Source: Prevotellaceae bacterium UBA1710 (GTDB lineage: Bacteria; Bacteroidota; Bacteroidia; Bacteroidales; Bacteroidaceae). From it: DNA of 34,902 nt. The stretch lies in assembly GCA_002317355.1 (NCBI GenBank), contig DCJC01000025.1, positions 1-34,902 on the forward strand, written 5' to 3'. Under the pieces are notes generated by a model that worked only from the letters and a program-made list of their open reading frames with translations, made no database searches and was not told the origin of the DNA. Positions 1 through 7,361 of the stretch are shown in pieces (within the stretch, counting starts at the first letter, position 1; every line of letters starts with the position of its first letter). Made by a program: the position numbers and the translations under genes.

Positions 1-2
1 AA

Positions 3-452
3 CAAAGTGGAGACATAAGAATGGTTCGTATCAGCGACATTCAAAATAATGAAGTTCTATGGGATACTGTGCCTTTCTGCGCAATCAAGAAAGAGGAAAT
101 TGATGGTTATTTACTTGAACCCAATGATATCTTATTTGCAAGAACAGGAGGCACGGTAGGTAAATCTTTTCTTGTCAAAACAGTTCCTTATCCAGCAATC
201 TTTGCAGGATATTTAATCAGAACAAGATATAGCAAAGAATTGGTACCTCAATATCTTAAATTCTTTATGGAAAGCAATCTGTATTGGGGACAATTAAAAG
301 AAGGTACTATTGCAACTGCTCAACCTAATTGCAATGGAAAAACTCTTAGTAATATGATTCTCCCTCTCCCTCCTCTCGCAGAGCAGCGTCGCATTGTAGA
401 GAAACTTGATGCTTTGCTTCCGATGATTAGTGAATTGGCGAAGTCAAAATGA
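3..452 (+). CDS. hsdS: Type I restriction-modification specificity subunit HsdS, C-terminal part (cut by window edge)
   Basis: HsdS subunits direct the type I restriction-modification complex to its bipartite DNA target. The reading frame is open to the left edge of the window, so the first ATG inside (position 21) is internal and about half or more of the protein lies outside. Visible family features are the RISDI segment at the start of a target-recognition domain, the DILFARTGGTVGK stretch typical of the second half of such domains, and the closing PLPPLAEQRRIVEKLDALL, which is the conserved helical spacer (residues about 112-132 counted from position 21). The C-terminus is in the normal place. 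A hairpin terminator follows about 85 bases downstream. The partner hsdM and hsdR genes are not in the window. A lone or silent hsdS cassette of an invertible locus is an alternative that cannot be tested here. Confidence 0.88.
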   Translation, partial: QSGDIRMVRISDIQNNEVLWDTVPFCAIKKEEIDGYLLEPNDILFARTGGTVGKSFLVKTVPYPAIFAGYLIRTRYSKELVPQYLKFFMESNLYWGQLKEGTIATAQPNCNGKTLSNMILPLPPLAEQRRIVEKLDALLPMISELAKSK

Positions 453-538
453 TAAAAGTTCTGCCAATGTTATTAAGAGGAACATTTATAGAACTATTTA
501 TACGCAATACTCAGCATAAAAAATATAAATTCAAATTC

Positions 539-572
539 CCCCGATTAGCTTTGGCAGATCGGGGATTTTATT
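539..572 (+). terminator. Rho-independent terminator after hsdS
   Basis: CCCCGAT (539-545) pairs with ATCGGGG (558-564) across a 12-base loop and is followed by ATTTTATT. It lies 86 bases beyond the hsdS stop and probably ends that transcript. Confidence 0.7.
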
Positions 573-594
573 GTATATGCGTAGCAAGACAGCG

Positions 595-626
595 GTGTCA
601 AAGTGTCAAAGTGTCAAAGTGTCAAA
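595..626. repeat. Four perfect tandem copies of GTGTCAAA (8 bp)
   Basis: GTGTCAAA occurs four times without interruption, and a fifth partial AGTGTC follows at about 634. It lies between the hsdS terminator and the antirepressor remnant. No gene is supported here: a 73-codon open frame over it simply translates the repeat. Confidence 0.85.
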
Positions 627-766
627 CGCAAAAAGTGTCGGAAATTCCCCGAGAAAACACACAAAAATGAACTATTGGCTTCCGGTAAAAAGAAAAAACA
701 ATAAAAACACCGAAAATTCTTAGAGCCTCATTCTTCGACAAATCCCCCTTCGGCCGTCGACCTCTT

Positions 767-994
767 TTCAAGAATGAGCAGTTCGGAGAAATCCGTACAA
801 TCATCAAGGACAATGAGCCTTGGTTCGTAGGTAAGGATGTGGCTAAGGTGCTTGGGTATAAGGATGCACCTAATGCAATTTGCAAGCATGTAGATGAAGA
901 AGACAAAACCTCATTGGTGATTTGCCAATCAGGTTCAAACTATAAAGCAAAGACATCCTTCATCAACGAGTCAGGTCTCTACTCCCTCATTTAG
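767..994 (+). pseudogene. BRO-N (phage antirepressor) domain remnant
   Basis: The plus strand reads FKNEQFGEIRTIIKD, then PWFVGKDVAKVLGYKDAPNA, and ends SFINESGLYSLI. This is the BRO family N-terminal domain of phage and mobile-element antirepressors, a DNA-binding module. The frame is open back to 689 but holds no ATG or evident start, and it stops with TAG at 992-994 exactly where family members normally continue from SLI into the second half of the domain (about 20-30 more residues). With both start and rest missing I call it a decayed fragment. It is probably a trace of a past phage or mobile element near the restriction locus. The domain call rests on motif recognition, not a search. Confidence 0.72.
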
Positions 995-998
995 ATTT

Positions 999-1097
999 AT
1001 GTACCATGTTCAATACCCATCAGGATACATAGATGATAAGGAAAGGTGGGGTCCAAAATGGACACCACTTGGAATAAAAGGTAAGGGGAAATGTTAA
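999..1097 (+). pseudogene. Possible C-terminal scrap of the same antirepressor
   Basis: Directly after the BRO-N stop, in another frame, a 32-codon stretch begins MYHVQYPSGY and ends RWGPKWTPLGIKGKGKC before TAA. The WTPLGIK ending resembles the extreme C-termini of KilA-C/antirepressor-type proteins (compare W-T-P-x-G). The simplest reading is that an internal deletion joined the N- and C-terminal ends of one gene out of frame. This is inference, and the stretch could be chance. Confidence 0.3.
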
Positions 1098-1098
1098 A

Positions 1099-1120
1099 AT
1101 AACGTGAATTCGATGAATTA
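1099..1120 (+). repeat. Dispersed intergenic motif ATAACGTGAATTCGATGAAT, copy 1
   Basis: The same 20-odd bases recur at 9327-9348, and related forms occur at 18537-18552, 21645-21660 and (inverted) 21721-21745, always outside genes. At 9327 the motif is one terminal repeat of a palindromic element; here no convincing inverted partner is visible before the hairpin at 1211, so this may be a solo end. Confidence 0.7.
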
Positions 1121-1210
1121 AATCTGTTGGCAGCCGCTCAGCGCTTGCGATGCTTTTACAAAGCGTAGCGACTAAAAGAAGCTGCTTTTAACTGACAATA
1201 ATTTAAAAAG

Positions 1211-1250
1211 AAAAAGATGCGGCATCGTTTTGCTGCATCTTTTTCTATCT
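1211..1250. terminator. Strong hairpin terminator
   Basis: AAAAAGATGCGGCA (1211-1224) pairs with TGCTGCATCTTTTT (1231-1244) around a 6-base loop, with A and T runs on both sides, so it could act in both directions. It follows the antirepressor remnant on the plus strand and lies about 100 bases past the pepD stop on the minus strand. Confidence 0.75.
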
Positions 1251-1255
1251 ACATT

Positions 1256-1346
1256 ACTCTTTACACTTTACTCTTTACTCTTTACACTTTACCCTTTACA
1301 CTTTACCCTTTACCCTTTATACTTTACCCTTTATACTTTACCCTTT
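1256..1346. repeat. Thirteen degenerate heptamers A[CT][ACT]CTTT
   Basis: The block is an uninterrupted 7-bp ladder with units such as ACTCTTT, ACACTTT, ACCCTTT and ATACTTT. The last four bases of each unit are fixed while positions 2 and 3 drift. It ends three bases before the pepD stop codon, so it forms the pepD 3' untranslated region together with the hairpin at 1211-1244. No open frame is supported in it. Confidence 0.85.
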
Positions 1347-1349
1347 ACA

Positions 1350-2807
1350 CTATTTACATGGAATCTCCTCCAATGTCTTTGTGAGGAACTGCCAGAACTT
1401 AGGTACTGAAGGGATGTGAGCACGTTCGCCAGCTGTATGAGGTGAGCGGATTGTTGGACCGAAGCTCACGATGTCGAGCTGTGGGTACTTGCCAAGGATG
1501 ATAGAGCACTCAAGACCTGCATGGCAAACCTGTACGGTTGGCTCCTTGTCGAAGAGATCCTTGTATATCTTGCTCATGAGGGCAACCATTGGTGAGTTAG
1601 GATTTGGATTCCAGCCGGTGTAGTCGCCGTCAGTCTCCACCTTCATGCCAACCATAGAGAACGCACTTGATACGGTGGTTGTGATGTAATCCTTCATGCT
1701 TTCAGAAGAAGAGCGTGCAAGAACCTTTATCTCAGCCTTGGTGTCTGTGATATCCACGATGGCAAGGTTGCTTGATGTCTCAACCTTTGAAGGTATGCTT
1801 GGAATCATGCGGATAACACCATCGTGACAAGCATAGATAGCATCCACGAGGTTGTCTTGAATAGCATCTGGCACCTCTGTTGCAGGTGTTGCAACATCCT
1901 CAGCGAAGAACTCAATGCCTTCTTCTATGCCGTAGTAATCCTCTGCGATGTATTCCTTCCAGTCTTCAACGAGTTCCTTGAGAGCCTCGATGTTCTCCGC
2001 AGGAGCGGTAAGGATTACGACACATGAGTTTGGTATCGCGTTGCGCATATTGCCACCGTGCCATTCTGCAAGACGAGCATCACATTGGCTAATAGCCTCA
2101 CGTACGAAGCGCACCATCTGCTTGTTGGCGTTGGCACGTCCTTCATTGATCTCAAGGCCAGAGTGACCGCCTTTGAGTCCTTTGAGGGTAACCTTGACAG
2201 CCTTGTCGGTAGCTTCGGTATCGGCAGGCTTATATTCTATTGTTCCTGTAATGTTGATACCACCGGCAGAGCCTACGATCATCTCGCCTTCATCCTCAGT
2301 ATCGAGGTTGAGAAGGATATCGGCAGTCATCTGTCCTGCTGGAAGGTCGTTGGCACCATACATGCCAGTCTCCTCATCAGCTGTGCAGAGAGCCTCTATC
2401 GGACCGTGTTTCAGACTCTTATCCTCCATTACAGCCATGATAGCAGCAAGGCCGAGACCATTGTCAGCACCGAGGGTAGTGCCTTTGGTCTTTACCCATT
2501 CGCCGTCAATCCATGTCTGGATAGGGTCGGTCTCAAAGTTATGGGTAGAGTCAGGAGTCTTCTGTGGAACCATATCCATGTGAGCCTGAAGCATAACGGT
2601 CTTACGGTTCTCCATGCCTGGCGATGCAGGCTTGCGCATAACGATATTATTGGCAGAGTCCTTGAATGCCTCTACGCCAGCTTTCTTGGCGAAGTCGAGA
2701 AGGAACTGCTGAACTTTCTCAAGATGTCCTGATGGACGTGGCACCTGTGTGAGTGCATAGAAGTTGCGCCAGATACATTCTGGCTGAAGGGTTTTAATTT
2801 CGCTCAT
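1350..2807 (-). CDS. pepD: Aminoacyl-histidine dipeptidase PepD (peptidase M20C)
   Basis: PepD hydrolyses Xaa-His and other dipeptides in the cytoplasm with a two-metal centre. The 485-residue length matches the family. Metal-site motifs are in order: AHMDMVPQ (His76, Asp78), LGADNG (Asp115), TADEETG (catalytic pair Glu145/Glu146), NLDTEDEG (Asp169), and a late HTAGERAHIP that supplies the last His. The central part (about 190-380) is the M20 lid/dimerisation domain. It is transcribed alone on the minus strand. No TAnnTTTG element is obvious upstream, where a transposase and its repeats occupy the adjacent DNA. A 7-bp repeat ladder abuts the stop codon. Several long open frames on the opposite strand are mirror effects of its codon usage. 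Confidence 0.95.
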   Translation of the reverse strand: MSEIKTLQPECIWRNFYALTQVPRPSGHLEKVQQFLLDFAKKAGVEAFKDSANNIVMRKPASPGMENRKTVMLQAHMDMVPQKTPDSTHNFETDPIQTWIDGEWVKTKGTTLGADNGLGLAAIMAVMEDKSLKHGPIEALCTADEETGMYGANDLPAGQMTADILLNLDTEDEGEMIVGSAGGINITGTIEYKPADTEATDKAVKVTLKGLKGGHSGLEINEGRANANKQMVRFVREAISQCDARLAEWHGGNMRNAIPNSCVVILTAPAENIEALKELVEDWKEYIAEDYYGIEEGIEFFAEDVATPATEVPDAIQDNLVDAIYACHDGVIRMIPSIPSKVETSSNLAIVDITDTKAEIKVLARSSSESMKDYITTTVSSAFSMVGMKVETDGDYTGWNPNPNSPMVALMSKIYKDLFDKEPTVQVCHAGLECSIILGKYPQLDIVSFGPTIRSPHTAGERAHIPSVPKFWQFLTKTLEEIPCK

Positions 2808-2988
2808 GGTTTATATATTGTTATAAGTTGTTGAATATATTTGTCGATTATGAACTGTTTGGTTGGAAACCTATACTTTAATGCGTGTTCGTATCCTGTC
2901 ACAGGTTGTTAGCTGTCTTACTTCAGATACTTTTGCATTTATGTGATGGTAAAATAACTGAACTTTCCCATAGTTTGTATGCTCGGCT

Positions 2989-3095
2989 CTGGCTGGAAGC
3001 CAGTACTTTGAGTAACCGTGGGCATACTCGACGCAGGAGAGGATGCCTACGGATAATGCGACTAAATATCCCTTTTGCTGGCTGGAAGCCAGTAC
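2989..3095 (-). repeat. Pair of REP-like hairpins CTGGCTGGAAGCCAGTAC downstream of the transposase
   Basis: Identical 18-base units lie at 2989-3006 and 3078-3095, 89 bases apart. Each contains TGGCT-GGA-AGCCA, a 5-bp stem with a 3-base loop, followed by GTAC. The first continues into TTTGAGTAACC, mirrored almost exactly near 3641. The pair lies just beyond the 3' end of the IS200-like transposase and is the inverted counterpart of the pair at 3572-3661. Confidence 0.85.
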
Positions 3096-3104
3096 CTTAT
3101 ACGT

Positions 3105-3557
3105 TCAGTCCTTTAGAAATAAATCCTTTTCGGGATCTAATCCGAATTCCCTTAATAAGTCCTCGTACTCTTCACGGAATGAGGTTCGATGATGATGGAC
3201 TTTCTGGTTTATTATGTAGTCGATGATGTTTGGTCGTTCTTTGGTGGAGTATGTGAAAGCTCCATATCCGTTTCCCCAACCATCAAATTGAGGATACCAA
3301 TCTTTGTGCTCCTTTATCCATTGCGAACTCTCTTGTTTGATTATCTGCATAAAATCACTCAAAGAAAGTGTTGGATGAACCTCGATACACATATGAAAGT
3401 GGTCTGGCATAGAGTTTATTCTATACAAATGACATTTCTTTTCTTTACATATACCAAATATATATGCGTAGAGTTCGCGTTCATGCTCTTCGTTGATTGT
3501 TGGCTCTGAACGCTTTGTTCTCCAAATGATATGATATGTAAGAGAAATGTGACTCAT
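3105..3557 (-). CDS. REP-associated tyrosine transposase (IS200/Y1 type, RAYT)
   Basis: The protein is a single-domain HUH nuclease of 150 residues, the usual length of IS200-like/RAYT proteins. It opens MSHISLTYHIIWRTKR, carries the HUH metal motif as PDHFHMCIEV (His53, His55), and has the candidate nucleophile Tyr114 in NIIDYIINQKVHHH. Such enzymes cut and rejoin single-stranded hairpin DNA. It is flanked by two inverted pairs of an 18-base hairpin repeat (2989-3095 and 3572-3661), the arrangement known for RAYT genes and their REP targets, and it lacks the imperfect ends of a classical IS. No frameshift is seen and the key residues are intact, so it may be active. It separates pepD from the flippase-like gene, both on the same strand. 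Confidence 0.88.
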   Translation of the reverse strand: MSHISLTYHIIWRTKRSEPTINEEHERELYAYIFGICKEKKCHLYRINSMPDHFHMCIEVHPTLSLSDFMQIIKQESSQWIKEHKDWYPQFDGWGNGYGAFTYSTKERPNIIDYIINQKVHHHRTSFREEYEDLLREFGLDPEKDLFLKD

Positions 3558-3571
3558 ATTTGCGTATTAAG

Positions 3572-3661
3572 GTACTGGCTTCCAGCCAGCATGGTCGGTG
3601 TTGGGGCCTCATTCTCCGGAGACTGCGTCCCCGGTTACTCAAGGTACTGGCTTCCAGCCAG
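3572..3661 (+). repeat. Pair of REP-like hairpins GTACTGGCTTCCAGCCAG upstream of the transposase
   Basis: Units at 3572-3589 and 3644-3661 are exact reverse complements of those at 2989-3095, 72 bases apart. GGTTACTCAAGGTACTGG at 3633-3650 mirrors the right flank of the first copy with one change. The transposase gene is thus bracketed by head-to-head REP pairs. Confidence 0.85.
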
Positions 3662-3706
3662 TAAGGTAGGTGTTGGGTATATAGGTGGACTGCTTTCTCA
3701 AATTCT

Positions 3707-4705
3707 TCACTCTTCACTTTTCACTTTAGGCTTGGTGAAATTGAGGGCTGCCCATGCATATATGCCGAGGGCAATGACGAGGAGAGTCTGTACGGTGTGT
3801 ACGATAAGTACGAAGTAGAGAGCCTCATTGTCAGCTACGCCATAGAGGATGAGCATGGTCTTTACTGCAAAATGCCATGGACCAGCTCCGTTTGGGGTAG
3901 GGACGAGTACGGCAATACTACCCACGATGAATGTCACCATAGCACAGGTGATGCCGAGGTGCTCTGTTCCTGAGAAACAGAAGAAAGTGAGGTAGTAATG
4001 CAGGAAATAGCTTGCCCAGATGGCAACAGAGTAGAATATGAATAAAGGTATGTTCCTTACGCCACGAAGTGACATCACACCCTCTATGATGCCATGCAGA
4101 GTGCCTTTTACCTTATCGTAGAATGATAGTTTCTTGCGTACGGAATAGAGCGCTATGATGGTTGCCATGCCACATATTGCCGTGACGATATATCCTGTGG
4201 TAGAGAACATTCCGAAGATCTCATCGAAGCGTGTGCCTGTTCGTGAGAAGAATGTGAGGAATACAGGCAGTTGGCTGAGTAGGGTGATTGCTGTGAGCAG
4301 AAGGATGAGCAGGGAGTCAACGGCACGCTCTGTGACAACGGTTCCGATAGCCTTCGGGAAAGATGTGCCCTCCCAGCGCTTGAGAATTCCGCAACGGGTG
4401 AATTCTCCGATACGTGGTACTACGAGTGATGCTGCGTATGACATGAAGATGGAGTATAACGTAGTACTTGTTCGTGGTTTTTCGCCTACAGGTTCGAGAG
4501 TCTGCTTCCAACGCCATCCGCGGAAAGCCTGCGCGAGGATTCCGAATGGGAATGAGAGAATCATCCACCACCAGTTCATTTCCTCGCAGAGCACTCGTTC
4601 CATGCTCTTGAAATCGAATTCACGGAACATCCAATACAGAATCGCTCCACCCAATATGAATGGGGTGGTGACCTTGAATGTAGTTATGAGATGTTTCTTG
4701 TTCAT
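3707..4705 (-). CDS. Flippase-like integral membrane protein (lysylphosphatidylglycerol synthase TM / UPF0104 family)
   Basis: The 332-residue protein is almost wholly hydrophobic, with about eight membrane segments. Family-like features are RGWRWKQTL after the second segment, the loop AASLVVPRIGEFTRCGILKRW near residues 91-111, VVTERAVDSLLILLL, and the late loop VLVPTPNGAGPWHFAV. These match the UPF0104/AglD-type family, whose members are thought to move lipids or lipid-linked precursors across the inner membrane; the substrate of this one cannot be told. It has no soluble lysyl-transfer domain, so it is not a full MprF. The last residues (KPKVKSEE) are encoded by a short TTCACT/TTCACTTT repeat tract. 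It is divergent from rsmA, with its own promoter at 4720-4751. Confidence 0.82.
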   Translation of the reverse strand: MNKKHLITTFKVTTPFILGGAILYWMFREFDFKSMERVLCEEMNWWWMILSFPFGILAQAFRGWRWKQTLEPVGEKPRTSTTLYSIFMSYAASLVVPRIGEFTRCGILKRWEGTSFPKAIGTVVTERAVDSLLILLLTAITLLSQLPVFLTFFSRTGTRFDEIFGMFSTTGYIVTAICGMATIIALYSVRKKLSFYDKVKGTLHGIIEGVMSLRGVRNIPLFIFYSVAIWASYFLHYYLTFFCFSGTEHLGITCAMVTFIVGSIAVLVPTPNGAGPWHFAVKTMLILYGVADNEALYFVLIVHTVQTLLVIALGIYAWAALNFTKPKVKSEE

Positions 4706-4719
4706 ATTATAATATCACA

Positions 4720-4751
4720 CAAAGGTAATGTTATTTCGGGAAAAAACCAAA
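4720..4751 (-). promoter_or_regulatory. Bacteroidota-type promoter of the flippase-like gene
   Basis: On the minus strand TTTG (4751-4748) is followed after 20 bases by TACCTTTG (4727-4720), matching the -33/-7 consensus. The start codon is 14 bases downstream, giving a very short leader. Confidence 0.7.
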
Positions 4752-4807
4752 AATACTTACTAATAATATGTAGAAAATGTAAAAAATATATTTTTTTAGG
4801 CTTTTCA

Positions 4808-4839
4808 TTGGGTATTTTCGTTTTTTAATTGTACCTTTG
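4808..4839 (+). promoter_or_regulatory. Bacteroidota-type promoter of rsmA, nearly leaderless
   Basis: TTG (4808-4810) and TACCTTTG (4832-4839) are separated by 21 bases. The rsmA ATG is at 4848, only eight bases past the -7 element, so the transcript should begin about 4-6 bases before the start codon. Confidence 0.65.
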
Positions 4840-4847
4840 TCGCTTGA

Positions 4848-5657
4848 ATGAAGCAAGTAAGACCAAAGAAAAATTTAGGCCAGCACTTCCTGACCGATCT
4901 GGGCATAGCACGTCGCATTGCCGATACAGTGGATGCATATCCTGATATTCCGGTTCTTGAGATAGGTCCGGGTATGGGTGTGATGACTCAGTATCTGTAT
5001 CCAAAGGATCGTGAGTTCAAGTGCGTGGAGATTGATACGGAATCGGTGGCATATCTCAACGAGAATTTCCCTCGCCTTAGAGATAATATCATCGGTGCTG
5101 ATTTCTTGCGTATGGATCTGAATGATGTGTTTGGTGGCAGGCAGTTTGTGCTTACAGGCAACTATCCTTACGATATCTCTTCGCAGATATTCTTCAAGAT
5201 GCTCGACAACAAGGAACTGATACCTTGCTGTACAGGTATGATTCAGAGGGAGGTTGCCCTTCGCATCGCTTCAGAACCAGGTAATAAGGCATACGGCATA
5301 CTCTCGGTTCTTATTCAGGCTTGGTATGACACGGAATATCTCTTCACCGTGGATGAGCATGTGTTCAATCCGCCTCCAAAGGTAAAGAGTGCCGTTATCA
5401 GAATGACCCGAAATAAGGTTACTGATCTTGGTTGTGATGAGGCGCTGTTCAAGAGGGTGGTCAAGACTACATTCAATCAGCGCAGGAAGATGCTGAGAGT
5501 GTCGCTTCGCCAGATATTCAACGGAGACAATTCTGCAAGACCAGAGTTCTTTGAGCATGAACTGATGACAAAGCGCCCTGAACAGCTGACTGTCCAGCAG
5601 TTTGTAGAGCTTACAAATCTCGTGGATAGCGAGTTGAAGGCTGTAGTAAGTAAATAG
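4848..5657 (+). CDS. rsmA: 16S rRNA (adenine(1518)-N6/adenine(1519)-N6)-dimethyltransferase RsmA
   Basis: RsmA (KsgA) dimethylates two adjacent adenines at the 3' end of 16S rRNA using S-adenosylmethionine and acts as a late checkpoint in small-subunit assembly. The 269 residues start with the diagnostic RPKKNLGQHFL, followed by the SAM-binding loop EIGPGMG (38-44), the acidic CVEID, and the catalytic N-x-P-Y motif as NYPYD (105-109). The C-terminal RNA-binding part (about 190-269) includes FNQRRKMLRVSL. The start at 4848 is fixed by the conserved N-terminus and by the promoter only eight bases upstream. It is followed after 34 bases by frr, so the two probably share a transcript. Confidence 0.96.
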   Translation: MKQVRPKKNLGQHFLTDLGIARRIADTVDAYPDIPVLEIGPGMGVMTQYLYPKDREFKCVEIDTESVAYLNENFPRLRDNIIGADFLRMDLNDVFGGRQFVLTGNYPYDISSQIFFKMLDNKELIPCCTGMIQREVALRIASEPGNKAYGILSVLIQAWYDTEYLFTVDEHVFNPPPKVKSAVIRMTRNKVTDLGCDEALFKRVVKTTFNQRRKMLRVSLRQIFNGDNSARPEFFEHELMTKRPEQLTVQQFVELTNLVDSELKAVVSK

Positions 5658-5691
5658 AAAACTAAAAGCAAATATAAACAATAAAATAGAA

Positions 5692-6252
5692 ATGATCGAC
5701 GTAAAAGAAACCCTAATGGAAGCTGAAGAGCAGATGGAGATGGCAGCAATGTATCTCGATGAGTCTCTCGCTAAGATTCGCGCCGGCAGAGCCAATGTGG
5801 CAATCGTAAGTGGCGTACGTGTAGAATCATACGGCATGATGGTGCCTCTCAATCAGGTAGCAAGTGTTACAACTCCTGATGCTCGTACCATCGCAATCAA
5901 GCCTTTCGATAAGAAGCAGATTCGTGATATCGAGAAGGGTATCATGGATTCTGACGTTGGTATCACACCTGAGAACAATGGTGAGATCATCCGTCTTGGT
6001 ATTCCACAGCCAACAGAGGAGCGTCGTCGCGACCTCGTGAAGCAGTGTAACAAGATTGGTGAGAAGGCAAAGGTTGGTGTACGTAACGCTCGTGCCGAAA
6101 TCAAGGATAAGTTGAAGAAGGCAATCAAGGACGGTCTGTCAGAGGACGTGGAAAAGGATGCAGAGAACGATCTTCAGAAGCTTCACGATAAGTATATCGC
6201 AAAGATCGACAGCATGCTCGATGATAAGACCAAGGAAATCATGACCGTCTAA
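5692..6252 (+). CDS. frr: Ribosome recycling factor
   Basis: The ribosome recycling factor splits post-termination 70S ribosomes together with EF-G. Its 186 residues are the normal full length. The long helical domain I carries the conserved LAKIRAGRANVAIV (about 25-38), and domain II lies between, around LGIPQPTEERRRDLVK (about 101-116), before the returning helices ending HDKYIAKIDSMLDDKTKEIMTV. No Shine-Dalgarno precedes it; the leader is A-rich, as usual in this phylum. rsgA begins four bases after its stop, which suggests co-transcription with rsmA and rsgA as a ribosome-quality cluster. Confidence 0.96.
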   Translation: MIDVKETLMEAEEQMEMAAMYLDESLAKIRAGRANVAIVSGVRVESYGMMVPLNQVASVTTPDARTIAIKPFDKKQIRDIEKGIMDSDVGITPENNGEIIRLGIPQPTEERRRDLVKQCNKIGEKAKVGVRNARAEIKDKLKKAIKDGLSEDVEKDAENDLQKLHDKYIAKIDSMLDDKTKEIMTV

Positions 6253-6256
6253 CTGA

Positions 6257-7222
6257 ATGCACGGACTCGTAATAAAGAATACAGGCTATTGGTACACCGT
6301 TCTTACTGATGAGGGTGAGACAATAGACTGCAAGATAAAAGGAAACTTCAGACTCAAGGGCATCCGCAGTACCAATCCGGTAGCTGTGGGTGACCTTGTG
6401 TCTGTTTCTGCCGGCTCCGCTTCTGGTGAGGGTACTGAGGTGGCTTACTGGATTACGTCTATTGATGACAGACGCAACTATATCGTCCGTAAGTCAACGA
6501 ACCTTTCAAAGCAGAGCCATATTATTGCCGCTAATGTGGATCAGGCGTGCTTGGTCGTTACTATTTCGCATCCGGAGACCTCTACCACATTCATAGACCG
6601 ATTCCTTGCTTCGGCTGAGGCTTATCGTGTGCCGGTCATACTTGTCTTCAATAAGAAGGATATCCTTTCGGAAGACGAGCTGCGCTATCTTGATATGATG
6701 ATGGCGCTATATCGTACAGTTGGCTATGAGTGTGTGGCTCTTTCTGCAGAGACAGGCGAAGGCGTTGATGAACTCCGTCCGATGCTCGATGGTAAGATTA
6801 CGCTCTTCAGCGGTAATAGTGGAGTGGGGAAGAGTACGCTTCTCAACCAACTCATTCCGGGTGTAAATCTCAGAACAGCAGAGATTTCTGATGCTCACGA
6901 TACTGGTCAGCACACTACTACATTCTCTGAGATGATTCCATTGCCGACATCAACTTCTGATGCTCCTTCATGGCTTATAGATACTCCGGGTATCCGTGGC
7001 TTCGGTACATTTGATATGGAACCGGAAGAGATATGCTCGTATTTCAAGGAGATATTCAAGTTCTCGGCTGATTGCCGTTTTGGTAACTGCACCCATACCC
7101 ATGAACCGGGATGTGCTGTCCTTCAGGCTGTTGAGGATCATTATATCGCCCTTTCGAGGTATAACTCGTATATCTCGATGCTGAATGATAAGGAAGAAGG
7201 TAAGTACAGGCCTGCGTATTAG
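6257..7222 (+). CDS. rsgA: Ribosome small-subunit-dependent GTPase RsgA
   Basis: RsgA is a circularly permuted GTPase that helps mature and proofread the 30S subunit. An OB-fold comes first (about 1-75). G4 is NKKD (132-135), the G1 P-loop is GNSGVGKST (186-194), and G3 is DTPG, so the order G4-G1-G3 shows the permutation. The C-terminal zinc site is seen as CRFGNCTHTHEPGC. At 321 residues it is near family length. Its job fits the neighbours rsmA and frr, which act on the same subunit. The stop codon's last base is the first base of a 16-unit 8-bp repeat that separates it from mnmA. Confidence 0.96.
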   Translation: MHGLVIKNTGYWYTVLTDEGETIDCKIKGNFRLKGIRSTNPVAVGDLVSVSAGSASGEGTEVAYWITSIDDRRNYIVRKSTNLSKQSHIIAANVDQACLVVTISHPETSTTFIDRFLASAEAYRVPVILVFNKKDILSEDELRYLDMMMALYRTVGYECVALSAETGEGVDELRPMLDGKITLFSGNSGVGKSTLLNQLIPGVNLRTAEISDAHDTGQHTTTFSEMIPLPTSTSDAPSWLIDTPGIRGFGTFDMEPEEICSYFKEIFKFSADCRFGNCTHTHEPGCAVLQAVEDHYIALSRYNSYISMLNDKEEGKYRPAY

Positions 7223-7349
7223 AAATACTGAAATGCCGAAATGCCGAAATAACGAAATGTCGAAATGTCGAAATGTCGAAATGTCGAGAACTCGAAAACT
7301 CGAAACTTCGAAACTTCGATATTTCGAAATCTCGAAATCTCGAAAAAGC
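7222..7349 (+). repeat. Sixteen tandem 8-bp units GAAANNNC between rsgA and mnmA
   Basis: From the last base of the rsgA stop codon there are exactly sixteen 8-base units. Most keep GAAA at the start and C at the end (GAAATGCC, GAAATGTC four times, GAAACTTC, GAAATCTC), while the interior drifts; GAGAACTC and GATATTTC are variants. The block fills nearly the whole rsgA-mnmA gap. One frame through it is open into mnmA, but the repetitive peptide and the normal start at 7362 argue that it is not translated. Confidence 0.88.
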
Positions 7350-7361
7350 AATCATAAAAGA

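Noticed and set aside
449..670. 73-codon plus-strand open frame after hsdS
   Set aside because: It crosses the hsdS terminator and translates the GTGTCAAA repeat; no start signal or family resemblance.
622..906. 94-codon minus-strand open frame
   Set aside because: It is the mirror of the BRO-N remnant, whose plus-strand frame matches a known domain.
2885..3226. 113-codon plus-strand open frame
   Set aside because: It translates the REP hairpins and the antisense of the transposase tail.
3481..3717. 78-codon minus-strand open frame with two YWLEAST/CWLEAST peptides
   Set aside because: The repeated peptide is the translation of REP units; overlap with two real genes.
7222..7349. CRISPR-like array
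   Set aside because: Units of 8 bp without spacers, no cas genes; same reasoning for the 7- and 11-bp arrays.
7185..7361. 59-codon N-terminal extension of MnmA
   Set aside because: It consists of the rsgA end and the 8-bp repeat; MNKELGKALEG at 7362 gives a normal-length protein.
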